Part shown: positions 28,741 through 40,737 of the stretch, piece after piece
Numbering within the stretch: position 1 is the first letter of the stretch
How the letters are laid out: each line of letters opens with the position of its first letter
Assembly: GCA_011319805.1 (NCBI GenBank)
Contig: SJRY01000252.1
Span: 372,001 to 436,000 of the forward strand
DNA: 64,000 nt
Source: Macrocybe gigantea
Lineage: Eukaryota > Basidiomycota > Agaricomycetes > Agaricales > Callistosporiaceae
Direction of reading: 5' to 3'
Program-made: the position numbers and the translations under genes
The notes under the pieces: model-generated
The model's input: only the letters and a program-made list of their open reading frames with translations
Told to the model about the DNA's origin: nothing
Database searches by the model: none

Positions 28741-28998
28741 CTTTTTTCGCCGTGTTCTGGCGCCAAGTCGTACATATTGCACATATATACTGACGATACC
28801 GTATTTGCACGCTTTTTTATGTTTCTGTATGTACATTGCTATCGGATTCGAGGATAACGATCTTGTATGACCTGTAACAATAGGAATGGCCTTTCCTTCC
28901 TGAAAACAGTAGAAAAAAAATAAAAAAATAAAAAATTGAAGAAATAAAAGCCATAGGTAGGTGTCAGATGGTAAAGTGCATCCAGATTCACTGGATGT

Positions 28999-31900
28999 TT
29001 ATCTGGCTTTAGCAAATCCGCCCGTAGAGATTGATTCGGGTAATTGGCCCAGGCAGTTGTCTGCGCTGCTTTGTCTGCAGTGAGCGTAATGACGACGTCT
29101 CCGCCAACCCGGAAGACGTCATAAAAGTCAAAATGACATCTCGAGGCCGACGGTTGGCCATTTATCGTCACATTCTGGACATAGGCAGCTGTTCCAGGTG
29201 GAATGATCTTCTGGATTGACTTTGGGTCATAGTTGACAGTGGTGACCGTGGTGCTGACGTTGAGGAACGAATTGTGGATCGTATATTTGGGTATGAAGGG
29301 CGACAAGACAAGGAATTCAGTAGTTGAAGGAACTGAATCAGCCTTGATTGAGTAACTGCTTCCAGCTGTCGATTATCCTTAAGCATACCTGGGTACAATC
29401 CAAGAAGATGGAAAGATAGCAGCGAGGCCATTGCTGCTTGATCATCATTTCCGGGTAATCCGGCCGGAGCTTATTATCAATGATGAGCAACAAGATATTT
29501 CAGGAAGCAGACGCGACCAACTTATATCGAAATTGTTGAAGACCACTTCTCGGACTCGGTCAACAGACTTGGCAGGATGGTTCGCATAGTGATATCCAAT
29601 CGGCGTCTATGGTGTGGTTAAATCTGTATCTCCGGCCGCAGGTGCAGGTAGCCCACTCACTTGGAACGACGGTTCATTCCCAGCCAGATAGTAGCCGGCC
29701 TGAGATTATACATTCAGAATCACGCAAGAGGGACGAAGGTTTGAAATTACGTACATCAAAGAAATGGTCCAGCCGCTTTATGAATGTATCCTGGGAAAGC
29801 TCGACTGTTAGAAGAGGAGGCAGCAAGAGCATCAAATCTCACATTTCCGCCCATAAGGTCAATCAGATGCGCAGTGTCGTGAGGCGCAAACCTTGAAATA
29901 AATCAAGCGTTTAACTTTCGGACAAACCGACTTCGTGAACGGGACTGACCAGCTGTACTCCCAAGAAGACGACTCGTAGAAGCCGTTCGTATTTGAAGAC
30001 TGCAACGAACAAGGCCGAGTATCGTTCTTGTCATTCGGCGAGCAGTCTGCCGGATCCGTGAACGCGAATGTGCCATTCGAATATCGCTTTTGCATGAAAC
30101 CTAAATATGTGTGAGATCAGCATAAAAGACTGCCAGGAGAAATATTAGGGAACCTTTGAATCCGTCGCTGACGACCGAAGGGTCCCAGACGTTTCGATAG
30201 AACTAGCTATGTTTCAGGATCACCCGTTGTTGATGAAGCATTTGAACATACAAGAGAGCGATTGGTGTACCGCGCTGCATCGTCCTCCTTACCCAGAAGC
30301 TGCGCGACTTGACGGATTCCAAAGTCTTCAAAGGCATACTGGGACACGAATCTGGCGGTCAGCAGATCGCAAATAGCGCCTTCATGCGACTCACTTCCAG
30401 AGTTCGGCTGCCTTCTCTGGTCTGGCGACCAGTGCTTGAAACGTCCAAGACCGCGAAAGGCACGTAGCCAAATTGTCTACCAAGTCATCTTAGCAATTCA
30501 ACTACAAAGGAGAGTCTGAGATTCACCTGTAGACATTGACTTGTCGTCCTTGGATATTCCATTCCGGCGGATTGAGTTCTCCGTCGGCTAAAAGAGCAGA
30601 ATAGAGGTCGTTGAGGTCAATTCCGAGCTGCGTGGCTTCATTATGGTAGGTGACTGCAAAATGTGACACAATGTTGTCCGCACTCGAGCCTACGGGTAGT
30701 TATCAATACGACTCCCAGCCTTATAGAAGCGACGGTGATCTTGACCTCCCTGGGTCCACCCTGGAAGATTGTTAGCTCGACACTCGGGCATCCATCCATT
30801 CTTGCGCCATCCGTCGATATACGCATCGACGATCTGCGCAAACTCTACGGGTGAATGCAGAGCCATCAGAGGGTAAAATGTCCGATACTATTTTTTTTTG
30901 TAATTAGTAGATAAAAAGCGCGCTTGTGCAGTCCTCACCGTGTCCCAACTGCAACGCAATATAAATGTAAAGAACTGATCTCAATCCAAGAAAGGCAGCG
31001 ACTTGCCTGCAGTACAAAGAGTCGAAATAAAAGTGTTCGGTATTGGCAAAGCCTGCCTGCGTCTCTCCCGTGGCATTGTTCTGGAAGCCCTCCAGTCAGG
31101 AAAACTTATGAACGACGTAGAAAACAGAGACTTGCAGGAGTGAGCGAAGCCCGATACAGAGATGAATACAACATCTCCGTCACGTTCGCAGGCGTGTTCT
31201 TGAGATCGATCTCGACCCTGTTCAGCCTCTCCTGCCAGAGCGCTTTCGCGCGCCCCAGTATGTCTTCAAAAGAGGTTGACCCAATTTCGGACTCGGCGTT
31301 TGCGCAGGCCTGTCGGCGGACTTGAACGAAACACCGACGCGGATGTTCACCTGCTTGGCTGCCGTCATAGGAAAAGAGCGCGCCAGACTGGTAAACACCT
31401 CCAATCAGGTTGAGCGACAGATTGAGGTGTGTCAGCCCGAGCCTTTTGCGTCCAGGCCAAACCTCCAGAAAAAATTCAATTCGAATAATCGTAAAACAGG
31501 AACGAATTCTTACGTATCACCCGTCCAGACTCCGTACTCGCTCAACTTTTGCTTCCCGTTGTCCAACAAGTCATAGCAAGCAAAAGCTTGGTAGTTAAAC
31601 CTTCCGGGCCCGAAACTGGATCGAAGTTGATGACATGCAAACAACTGATGACGCAGAAGAAAGGGCTAACCTGGATCCGTACGACCCACCAATAGTAATT
31701 CTTCCCTTTGTAGGGTCTATATCCAAAGTTCCACCGGCAAATGACACGGGAAGATCATTCGCGAGGTCCACCACAAAGTATGGTTTCGACCCTCCAGGGA
31801 ACGTGAATCGCTCGAGCCCCGCTCGACGCGTCGCAGTCGCTTCGATCTTGATGTCATTGTCAAGAGTTTGGGAAAAATACCCAGGAGAAGCGTCTAAAAC

Positions 31901-32670
31901 ACAGCTTGAGAAAAACCGTCGTTTTCTTTTGGAGAGCGCGAATCATGACCAACCATCAGTGTTCCTCTTCCGAAGTCGCTGACGCGCTGCCAGCGTCGTC
32001 GTACACGTGTTGAAGCCTCCTGGACAGAGAAGAGGCATGATTTCAAAGTTGCCGTATGTGCCTAATAACATGATGACGTCATTCAATTATACAGAAAGAA
32101 CTCGATGTGAAAGCTTTGATGTACCGAGCGAAGAGCCTGTGCCACTGTCGTGGAGAGGACTAATACCACGAATCTTTTGAGTCGGATCCGTAACATAACC
32201 TTGAAGTCATCTCATGAGCTCGACGTCTCAGGGAGTTGGAAGAATACCACCATACCAGCAGGTGCATATCCAGTCAAGTCCGTTGAAAATTTAGCCTTTT
32301 GCATGCAGGAGAATCAGCATCAAAACATGCATCATACAAAGCCCGATCACCATGCCAAAGGGTATAGATGCGCCAGGGCTTAAACTACATCAGTAACGCG
32401 AAAACCATCGGTGTGTCTGAGACGATACCAGACATCACCGAAGTTATCTATGGAACCGTTCAGAAGAAACGTCTCGTTCTACGTCTTTAAAAACATGCCT
32501 GTGCCGATGAATGGGTTCACGAATGCAGTATAGTCTGGATTCGATTCATTGGCAGCCTTCTTTATGGCATCTGAAATCCTCCGCTGTACATCCGGAGAAG
32601 GTTGGGCATGGGTCAGTAGAAAAGATGAGAGGAATATGAGTTCAGTTGCAAAAAGGCGCATGCGAAACAT
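28999..32670 (-). CDS. GH92 alpha-mannosidase (secreted)
   Basis: Exo-acting alpha-mannosidase family acting on N- or O-glycan mannose. Starts MFRMRLFATELIFLSSFLLTH (signal peptide). The family N-terminal block is assembled over four small exons: FVNPFIGT-DNFGDV-CPGASIPFGM-AKFSTDLTGYAPAG, then IRGISPLHDSGTG. The C-terminal beta domain reads IIPPGTAAYVQNVTINGQ, SRCHFDFYDVFRVGG. Intron 1 (32498-32448) has a GC donor. Near 29048-29053 one missing base shifts the frame; restoring it gives LPESISTGGFAKAR and a stop at 28999. The raw frame instead runs on to 28839 into an implausible Phe/Tyr-rich tail. Many introns in the middle were not resolved individually. Family identity is firm. Confidence 0.85.
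32448..32498 (-). other. GC-AG intron in the GH92 gene
   Basis: The exon ends ggcacag, the intron is 51 nt starting gcatgt and ending ccatag, and the next exon is ataacttcgg. This joins NPFIGT to DNFGDV as the family requires. No GT donor fits the phase. Confidence 0.7.
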
Positions 32671-33292
32671 GTTTGGATGCTGCAGCTAGCACAGGGGAGG
32701 AGAAACTGGGGCGAGGAAAGGCCGAATAAGACAAGAAAAACTTTCTCGTCCTTATTAACACCATAGTGGCTCTTTCGAAGAAGAGAACCGATGAGCTGTA
32801 GCACATGGAACGTTTTTCGTGGATCATTGATTGTAGACCTCATGTTCCACCGTTCGCTTTGAAGAATCCATTTCGAGGAACTCTGAGAAGGCCGCCATAG
32901 GTGTTAAAATTGGCATCGCGTACGTTTTGCACGTCATCGCGTGACCTCAGCGGTATGTATTTCGGAGTATATACATGTGCTCTGGGACGTCGTACGACAC
33001 GACTGTGAGAGGATGTCGCCAGGAATTGAGTAAGCAAAGAGCAAAGCATGGAGGTATGGCGGAGAGAAGACACCTGTCGAGCATCTTCAGCTCCGAGGAG
33101 CTTTTATCTTTTGTATTCAATGCGGCGGCGAATAGATAACCAGGCGGGTCAGCAGGTGAGCCTGTTGGGGCGGGGTACTGAAGCCTGCCGGTTCATACGC
33201 TTCTGTGCCGTTTCAGGCGATGACAAGCATGAGTTTCATGGATTGCATCAGAAACGACAGTAGAAAGATGCATACCCTCAAGGAGCAGAAGA
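32671..33292. other. Intergenic: GH92 promoter and PTH 3' flank
   Basis: Both flanking genes lie on the minus strand. Only short frames without recognisable domains are present. Confidence 0.45.
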
Positions 33293-33961
33293 TTACCTCC
33301 CGTTCTGGCGAGCGACCTTTTCTACCTCTCTCACGACGAGGTCAAGACCATCGTTGTTCCAGAATTGCCGCTCATGCGAGGACATTTTGCGCATGACATA
33401 CTCTGCTGCATCGGATTCGTCGCGTCCAATACCGGCTCGGAAGCGATAGAAGCCCTGTTCTCCACCTAAAGCAGAGATGATGCTCTTAATACCGTTGTGG
33501 CCGTTGGCGGAGCCGCCGAGTCTGACGGAAAGCGTCTCCACTTGTGAGAAAGCGAGTCGGATATCACGATCATGGATTTGGGCGTCTGCACTGTGCTGCG
33601 ACACGTTGATGCAATTGAGGGCCCAGAAATGTTCATCAATGATTCTACGGAGAGTTTTTCGTCAAAGCAGCGCTTTCAGGTGTATGTATGCGCGTTCTTA
33701 CTGGATTTGAACAGGGTGAGAGAAACCAAAGTATCTCCAACGGTCACGTTGCCGTGTCCAGAATAGCCACTTCTGTTGGACGACATGTGAATTCCAAGTC
33801 TGGAAGCCAGACCATCGACAATGTAATGTCCGAGACTATCAAGCATCAAAACGCGAACATGAAATTTTCAAATAGCAACCTAATACGCACCTATGTCTTG
33901 TCAAGGGATAGGGCAGATTGCCCAGACCGACGACAAGAATCTGTGGGATAGCTACAACCAT
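33293..33961 (-). CDS. PTH1: Peptidyl-tRNA hydrolase (Pth1 family)
   Basis: Releases tRNA from prematurely dropped peptidyl-tRNA; in fungi often mitochondrial or cytosolic. Starts MVVAIPQILVVGLGNLPYPLTRHS, where GLGN and the catalytic His region of the family are visible. Exons: 33961-33891, 33835-33702, then from about 33650. Blocks: HYIVDGLASRLG, KSLMNISGPS (family MN), MIVISDSLSH (normally HDDL), GGSANGHNGIKSI (conserved GGxxGHNG), FYRFRAGIGR. Near 33539-33543 the frame shifts between SDSLSHK and VETLSVRLGG; one missing g restores it. About 190 residues, normal for the family. Confidence 0.86.
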
Positions 33962-34255
33962 TAAGACGCTCAAGAGTGAATGCTTGAATTATTCACAATG
34001 CCATCGAATTTGAGGAAGGCGGTGAGCAAATCAGAGTCATGTTGGTCACTTGTTCGATCCCGAACAGATACCCCAAAAGGCGGTACTGATTTGTCAGCAG
34101 CGCTTGATCGAAGATCACGCCGCGCCTAAAATGTTTGGATGCAGGTCGGACAGCGAGAACACAGGTTCGGTTCGACGTTTATAATCTACGCCACTTATCG
34201 TACGGCTTGAGTCGGTCGTTTCTTCTAGTTTCCTACTTACCTTTCTGTTCATATA

Positions 34256-36326
34256 ATGTCACCCACAACTGCCGCCATCTTGTCCACGACAACCGTCACG
34301 ACTCAGGACGAGGACCTGCGTCAACGACGGGTCAGGCGCCGGCTGTCCACGGCTCCAGCCAAGAAAGCACCGTCGCAGCTCGCGATATGCCACACAGCCC
34401 TCCCGCTCGCCGCCGAGACTCTCGAATTACCCGCACCATCTCCAATCCAGACCCTTGCTTCCCTACGCTTCCTCATCCTCTCCTACCTCGCAGACCTCGA
34501 AAAAACCCTTGCCGAATTGCAGCTCGAGTCTCCCGATCTCGAAGCATGGAAGGTCGCTGGTGAGATTAAAATAGACGAGGCCGCGCAGTGGGCGCAGACC
34601 GCGCTCGAGATGTTACGACGTATCCGTGAGGACGTCCGCTCTTACCTCCCGGACCTCCATCTCGCCGACATGACCGTGGAGGACTTTGTAAAGTCCCACC
34701 TTCCTGACTTTTCCGACGTTCAAGTCATCTCAGACGTGCGCTCCCATCTTCCTGACATGCCTGACGTGCGATCCCATTTGCCCGAGATACCGCATTTCCC
34801 GGATATCCCGGATGTCCGCTCTCATCTTTCCGACATGCGCCTCAAATTTGACGACGTCCGCTCTCGCCTCCACGACATCGATTTTAGAAAGCCGCTCCAG
34901 TACATTCCTACCCTCTCTGACCACCTTCAATCTTTACAATCGCATCTTGCGTCTATGGAACTGCCATCGGGACTCGGCCTGCCTGCCCTCACCCCTAGTT
35001 CCAAAATTTCCCGTATTCTGGATTCAATACTGTCATCCGAGCTCGTAGGCGACCTGATAGCTGCGGCTCCGGAAATGATGGATGGCGAGGACGTCTTCGA
35101 AAAGCTTACTTCTGAGGTGACCAAGGCCGTCAAACGATCGCTCCAAGGTGTTCGTCTGATCAAATATACTGATCTCCCCCATCCGTGGAGGAATAACCCG
35201 TTCGTCACTCAAGGCTATCGGTAAGTTGCTCCTCGGCATCTTGCTTTTCATACTCCATCCCTTATTCTTTCAGCTTCATACCCTTAGAAAGATGGCCTCT
35301 GATCCTCATGTCCCTTTTCGCCTTTCACAATGAATTCCGTAAGGCATTACTTGTTCCCGTTGCGTAGCCTCACTCACTCTCAAATCTTGCGCAGTGAACA
35401 TCCACACACACCTTATCCCTTTCGTCCTCTGGACCATCAATTTGATACCCTTCATCAATTCCAACCTGACAACTGATACCCCGGAAATGATTTTCACGTC
35501 ATTCGCCCTTCTCTGTCTCCTCAGCAGTGCCGTCTGGCACACCATGTCCGGGTGCGCCCATGCAGCAAGCATGGATTTCTGCGCTCGAATCGACTACGTC
35601 GGAATCGGATGGTGAGTTCCTCTCGCTTGCCATCAAGTTCCATGCCAGCTGACCGTCTCGCTCGAACAGGCTCATCAGTGCGAGCGTCGGCACCGTAGTG
35701 TACTACGGCTACCAATGCCATCCAAATCTGGGCCAAAACTTCCTCACCTTGTGCTTTCTTACGGGACTCGCAGGGAACATTTTCCCTTTCATGGACTGGT
35801 TCAATAAACATGAATATAGAGTACGCGTCTGTCATGCGTGTTATGATGCCTTATGCCCATGCCTTTTGCCAGATCTATCGCGTGGCTTTCTTTCTGACGC
35901 TGGCTTTCTCTGCTATCGCGCCGCTTGCTGGGATGTCGATAATGCACTCGACGACAGAGATGTTTTCGTTCATTGGTAATTCCATTTCGTTTTCGGTCGA
36001 TCGTTCAACGCAAACTGAATCAACGATCGCGTCCGTCATAGGCCCCGTCATTCCTTCACTGATCTCTTATCTGATCGGACTCTTCTTCTATGTCGCACAC
36101 GTTCCTGAACGTTTTCTTACTGAGAGCGTCAGGAAACGACTCGATTACGTCGGCGGAGGTGTGCACACCGTCATTTTCTGCTGTTGTGAGCAATCTGATG
36201 ACGAGCACCTCTTGTTCTTTGACAGGTTCGCATTGCATATGGCACTGTTTCATCGTTCTTGCCGTCAGTCAGCACAAGACTGCCATTTCCTCGATGAGGG
36301 AGGGTCTGAAATGCTTGGCCAATTGA
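34256..36326 (+). CDS. PAQR/HlyIII-family membrane protein with long repeat-bearing N-terminus
   Basis: Progestin/adiponectin-receptor-like seven-pass protein (the family includes yeast Izh proteins, linked to zinc and lipid metabolism). Residues 1-300 are a soluble, mostly helical extension with degenerate DVRSHLPD repeats. The receptor core begins KYTDLPHPWRNNPFV-TQGYR and continues FIPLERWPLILMSLFAFHNEF, NIHTHLIPFVLW, SSAVWHTMSGC (conserved H), DYVGIGWLISASV, FFLTLAFSAIAPLAG, and after the last intron SHCIWHCFIVLAVSQH (the metal-binding HxxxH pattern). Introns at 35221 onward, 35361-35395, 35612-35669, 35821-35871, 35977-36041 and 36161-36224 all keep frame, so the gene is intact. The long N-terminus is far beyond a minimal PAQR protein. 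Confidence 0.86.
34630..34890 (+). repeat. Degenerate DVRSHLPD-type tandem peptide repeat
   Basis: Within the N-terminal extension of the PAQR protein, variants of a short unit recur: RSYLPDLHL, KSHLPDFSD, DVRSHLPDMP, DVRSHLPEIP, DVRSHLSDM, DVRSRLHDI. Spacing is irregular (about 8-20 residues), so the DNA repeat has decayed while the peptide pattern persists. Confidence 0.75.
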
Positions 36327-36608
36327 CTGCTGGCCAATCAACAAGCCCCTAGAGGCAAATTTGGTTAGAGCCCATTCATTTTTGATTCACCCGGACCGCA
36401 TAGACCGTAAAAGTCAAGCACAATCAACATTCATGTAGACGGACGAATTACAATGTCATTAAATATTTATTAACTATGGTTATCATTCCGCGCTTGAAAC
36501 CTAAGGATACAGAGGAAAGCGATGTGAGTAATACAAAGATAATTCGATGCGAAAAAATGAAGTGGATGAACGATGCAACCGGCTCGCCCAGTCAATGGAT
36601 GAGGGGCC

Positions 36609-37586
36609 TTATACTGACTTCCCGCTAGGAGAATCAAAGTAGACGATAGAAAAATTCGGGAACCACTCAAGGCCGTCATCCGAGCATATGCTGAGCAAAC
36701 GGATCTGCGAGAGCGATATCGTGTTGGCACCTAGAGGCCTGCCGGTACCGTCTTTAGGATCGATATAGTCCAGGCGACAGAACTGTAGACGAATACAAGA
36801 GAAGCACCCGTGAGCTGCAGCTGCATGGCTTCAGAACAGACAGAGGAGAGAACCCACCTGGTACAGCACGCCCGAGAAGGTTTTAGAAATCCTTGTAGCG
36901 AGTTCGCGGTACGTCAAGGGCGTGCCATTGTCGTGGAAGAAAGGAAATCTGATTCTGAGGTGCAGATGGTTGTACCCTGGCCACTGTGAAAGGAAGCAAG
37001 GATCAGCACTTACGTCCGCACGGCGGAGAAGCCATCAATAAAGGCGGATTGACCCACTTTGAGATTAAGGAACGTTTCTTGTCCATATGGAAGGAAAATG
37101 AACGAGAGTGGAATCTCCTCGGAGTCTTTCACCCCGCCATGGAATCCGTCAAAGGAGGCGCCAGACAGGGCCACACCAGCCAGCATTTCAGACATGTCAG
37201 AAGGGTCAAAGTTGATCTTGAAGGAGCGCTCCTCAGCGTGGACTTTTTCAAACGGCTGACCGTGATGCAACTCGTCCGTAGAATCGCGCGGACCAGACAC
37301 TATCTCGTTCAAAGACCGTTGCCACGTCCATGCTTGCGATGACTCTTCGGTCGAACACGGCCTTTCCACGTCGGACGGGGGAGAAAACAAGGAGGACGGA
37401 AGCTCCGTGAGCCCGTCAAAGCCCTTCTCGAGCAATTTGAATATTTGCGCGGCTGTTGGCTGCGTGAGGGCGTGCAGTGCCTCGAATGGGGGTCGTCGGC
37501 CCCGAGTTGTCTGGGGGCAAGGTCGACAGGTCGTCCATACGGAAAGAAACAGCATCCGCCGGGCTGGGAGGAAGATCCAAATCCAT
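36609..37586 (-). CDS. Uncharacterised conserved-looking protein
   Basis: I do not recognise this family. It starts MDLDLPPSPADAVSFRMDDLSTLPPD and after a frame break near 37485-37492 continues FEALHALTQPTAAQIFKLLEKGFDGL. A globular-looking region follows (SFKINFDPSDMSEMLAGVAL, IPLSFIFLPYGQETFLNLKVGQ). Two downstream exons read WPGYNHLHLRIRFPFFHDNGTPLTYRELATRI and FCRLDYIDPKDGTGRPLGANTISL...PSGKSV. About 325 residues, no signal peptide, no membrane segment. Exon junctions use GT-AG at about 37027-36985 and 36859-36785. Confidence 0.62.
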
Positions 37587-38033
37587 GCCTTCTTGAATGT
37601 ATAGTGGAGAGGTTGAACACAGTTCTAGTTTGAACGGGACATGGCCGTGTGCTGCAGCACATTATATATCTGTCGTAACAGTCCACCGTGTTCAAGATGA
37701 TGGTTCAATGGGTTATTGTCCATCAAAGCGGCGGCGAAAGTGGCCCAGGTCATCAGGTAATCCTTGTTGTCCAAAAAGGCCGAATCTCAATAACAATGCG
37801 GTCATGGCCACGGCTCAAACACTATGGTGGCACATTTCGAAGGACCAGTAAGAATGATGCCAGAATGAATTTGCATTTCAGCAGACATACCTCTTTTGGA
37901 GTCGCGGACATAAGCCGCCTGAATCCTGTTGTATAGCTTATGCATTCCACAGCTGCCACCTTCCCAGACCTCCGTTCCCTTCCGAATGAAACCATGAGAA
38001 TGACCACCAAGATCATCTACGGAACGGCCTGGT
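37587..38033. other. Divergent promoter region
   Basis: A 447-nt gap between divergent genes. No recognisable element beyond short frames. Confidence 0.4.
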
Positions 38034-39161
38034 ATGTCCAGCCTGTTGTTATCTAGCCATTCAGGGGGAGTATACGAGCGGATGAATTTTGTCCGAAAAT
38101 ACAGGAAACAAGAGCGGACGACAACACTAGTCGTGAACGCTGTCTTGCACGGGTTTCGAGCAATCGACACCGGCACGTCTCAGCCCTTTTCTTCTCTGCT
38201 TCCGACCGGGCTCCCTCGCTGGAGGGGCTGATGCACGGTTCTGATTGCCAGCCTGCCAGCCGAAACACTACCGGTACGCTCTCTTTCAACGTCCTCGGGG
38301 ACGCTTCGGTCTTCAAAGACAGATCGCAGGGAAGAGCTCGTAGGCGAAGCGCTGCAGATTCTCCACGACAAGCATGACATCAAGCGCGAGGATTTGTTCA
38401 TACAGTCAAAGTACGATCCACACCTGAAGTCGCGAGCCCAGATTCGCACTGACCATTCGGCACAAAGGTACACCCCGATAGGCGGGCAGGACCCAACCAA
38501 ACCCCTTCCGTACAACCCCTCCGACCCGATCCCGCAGCAGATCGAGACCTCCTTCCAAAAGTCGCTCTCGAACCTCAAGACGACGTACCTCGACAGCTAC
38601 CTGCTGCACTCGCCCCTGCGGACGCTCGAACACACGCTCGAGGCATGGCGATCGCTCATCGCGCTCCAAGACGCGGGCAAGGTTCGCCTGATCGGCGTCA
38701 GCAACACCTACGACGTGCGCGTGCTGCAGTTCCTCGCGCGCGAGCGCCAGGTTCAGGTCGTCCAGAACCGTTGGTACGAGGGGAACGACTGGGATAAGCA
38801 GACGTTGAATTATTGCAAGGAGTACGGAATTCAATATCAGTGCGTGCCGTATCTCGACGTGCGCGCTTACTCGTAGTCCTGAACGGTACATGTCATGGTC
38901 GTTGTCAGATCCTTCTGGACGCTATCGGGCTCTCCGTCTCTACTCGCCCACCCGGGCATTGTCGCCATCGCCGAACGCTCCAAATGCACCACTGCTCAAG
39001 CGTTGTTCAGACTCGCCCAGCTGGAAGGTGTCACGCCTCTCTCTGGAACGACGAGCGAGATTCACATGCACGAAGATGTCGACGTCGAGAAAATCCAGTT
39101 CCCGGATGATTCAGAGACTCAGCAATATCTGAAAGTTGTAAAGGATTTTGTGCGGGGATGA
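38034..39161 (+). CDS. Aldo-keto reductase
   Basis: NAD(P)H-dependent oxidoreductase of the AKR superfamily. I start at MSSLLLSSHSGG; MNFVRKYRKQ (38082) is an alternative. Blocks: AVLHGFRAIDT-ACQPKHYREELVGEAL (active-site Asp, with Tyr-like HY at the second exon junction), REDLFIQSKYDP, TTYLDSYLLHSPL (Lys/His region), VRLIGVSNTYD, VQNRWYEGNDWD, QSFWTLSGSPSLLAHP, GVTPLSGTTSEIHM (C-terminal NADPH-binding loop). Introns: 38173-38251 (GC donor), one ending before EELVGEAL (about 38324), and one at about 38839-38910. The reading frame is unbroken. Substrate cannot be told from sequence. Confidence 0.84.
38173..38251 (+). other. GC-AG intron in the aldo-keto reductase gene
   Basis: The exon ends gacaccg, the intron starts gcacgt and ends ttgccag, and the next exon is cctgccagccg. 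The join gives IDTACQPKHYRE, a strongly conserved AKR block. No GT donor is in phase. Confidence 0.65.
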
Positions 39162-39475
39162 TTCAAAGGCTCCAAAGTAACTTTGGTATACGGTCGTTGA
39201 GTTTTTTTTTTTTTTAATATTTTTTTATATCTGTTATCATGTTGGCTGGCATACAAATCACTTGCATTACGTGTACTGGTTTCCTCTAGTGGGAGCAGAG
39301 GTCTTGGGAGCAGAGTTCTCCATGGCCCAGGAAAATGCATTGGGTACATCTGAATGGGATTTTTCACCAGAGCAACCTCTAAAGTGTCTGCATCGCTGTA
39401 CCAGCTTATCCCAAAGGATGACAGCATTCAAAAAAAAAAAGGCATATTTCGAGAAGAAAAAACTCACCTGGAGGG
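39162..39475. other. Intergenic between convergent genes
   Basis: 314 nt with T-rich tracts on + (39200-39230) just after the aldo-keto reductase stop, consistent with a 3' UTR or polyadenylation region. Confidence 0.5.
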
Positions 39476-40737
39476 CTATTTATCTGGGATCGACAATTTC
39501 ATTTTCTCCGCTATACTCGGAGACAGATGTGGTTCTCTGCAATCCTCTATGCGGTGCGGTCCTCCGCAAACTAGGCAAGGATGTTGCGATGGCGGCAGAC
39601 TCAACGGGTCAGCAACCGTTTCCTTCCCTTTCGTGAATGCTGCATGCTTCGCGCCGTTATTGCGGTGCACGCGTGACGGCAACTCGAACACCTTCTGATC
39701 GACGAACAGGAAGCGGCGGCAGAACGACTCCCAATTGTTAGTGAAAAAGGGCTGCGGCGTGTGGTGCGGCAGCTCGGCTTCACTGGCTTCCAAGAGACGC
39801 TGGATACGGTTCGCGAGGCGGACGTCCCGCAGCGTGATGCCGGGCGTGGGCCCAACTGGAAATCTGGCCCGGCGGCTACCGCGGACACGGTCTCCAACCA
39901 GATGGAAAGCAGCGTCTGCTGCGAGCCGGTGTGGCGGAGGCTGATGTCGACGGGATGGTGCTACCGACAAGAACGCCCGGAAAGGGCAGTGAGAATTTGT
40001 CGGTTAGACCAGATGAGCGAACGAGACATACGCCTTCCTGCTCTGCCAGCTTGGTGATCTCGTGCATCGTGCGCGCGGCGTGCTCGAACGTATCGTATAC
40101 AACGATCCTACGCATGCACGGGACGCATTCTCCGAATGTCTTGTTCTTCCAATCCAGATACCGGGCAGAGACGGTCCACCGGCGTCGAAGCAGCGGCATG
40201 ATGTGCATCTCATACTCCTCATGGCTTACCCACGGCACCGGATAGCCCTTTTTCTTCAGCTCCGGTGGGGGTGGGAGTGGGAGCTCTGGGATTACGGCCG
40301 AGGCGACTTGCTCGTCAGCTAGTCGATGCGATGAATGGATAATTGGTTCGGATTCCCATAACCCTTGAAAGACAAGAGACGAAATAATGGGACGTACTCG
40401 TGTCGGCATTTTCATTCTGTGTATGACTTTGCTCCTGTTGGTCAAGAATTTGGCCACGAACGACTTGGGGACGGGATCAACGCTTTCTGACGCGACGAAT
40501 CCTGAACAAACAGGTTGACGCGTTATTTCAATTCCATTGGTCAGAGCAGCAGCACGTACTATCGCCCTCCTCCAGGAGCGCTCGTCTCGCCGCCTGAGAA
40601 TCGTCTACCTCCGGTGACGCATCGTTGGCGCTGGTTGAATACCGTGGTAGTTTCGAGTCAAGTAAAGCAGCACCTCTACGCCGCAGTGCATGAACCTTGG
40701 ATATGCGTCGAGCTGAGGACAGAGCTCGGGGAAGCAT
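39476..40737 (-). CDS. Pterin-4a-carbinolamine dehydratase-like protein, probable mitochondrial import
   Basis: Starts MLPRALSSARRISKVHALRRRG, an Arg-rich amphipathic leader typical of mitochondrial targeting. The central part matches the PCD/DCoH fold: PLLRRRWTVSARYLDWKNKTF, VYDTFEHAARTMHEITKLAEQEG, then across an intron HHPVDISLRHTG (family HHP), LSIWLETVSAVAAGP and PGITLRDVRLANRIQRLL (family GLT/D region). A C-terminal extension ends with a CLVCGGPHRIEDC knuckle (C-x2-C-x3-H-x4-C), unusual for this family. The frame breaks at 39848-39855 in a C run. The intron between MKMPTR and ADEQVAS (about 40395-40320) is poorly defined. A role in pterin recycling is only suggested by the fold. Confidence 0.7.

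Noticed and set aside
28839..28998. Extension of the GH92 protein to 28839
   Set aside because: The tail is Phe/Tyr-rich and unlike the family; restoring one base near 29050 gives the expected STGGFAKAR ending at 28999.
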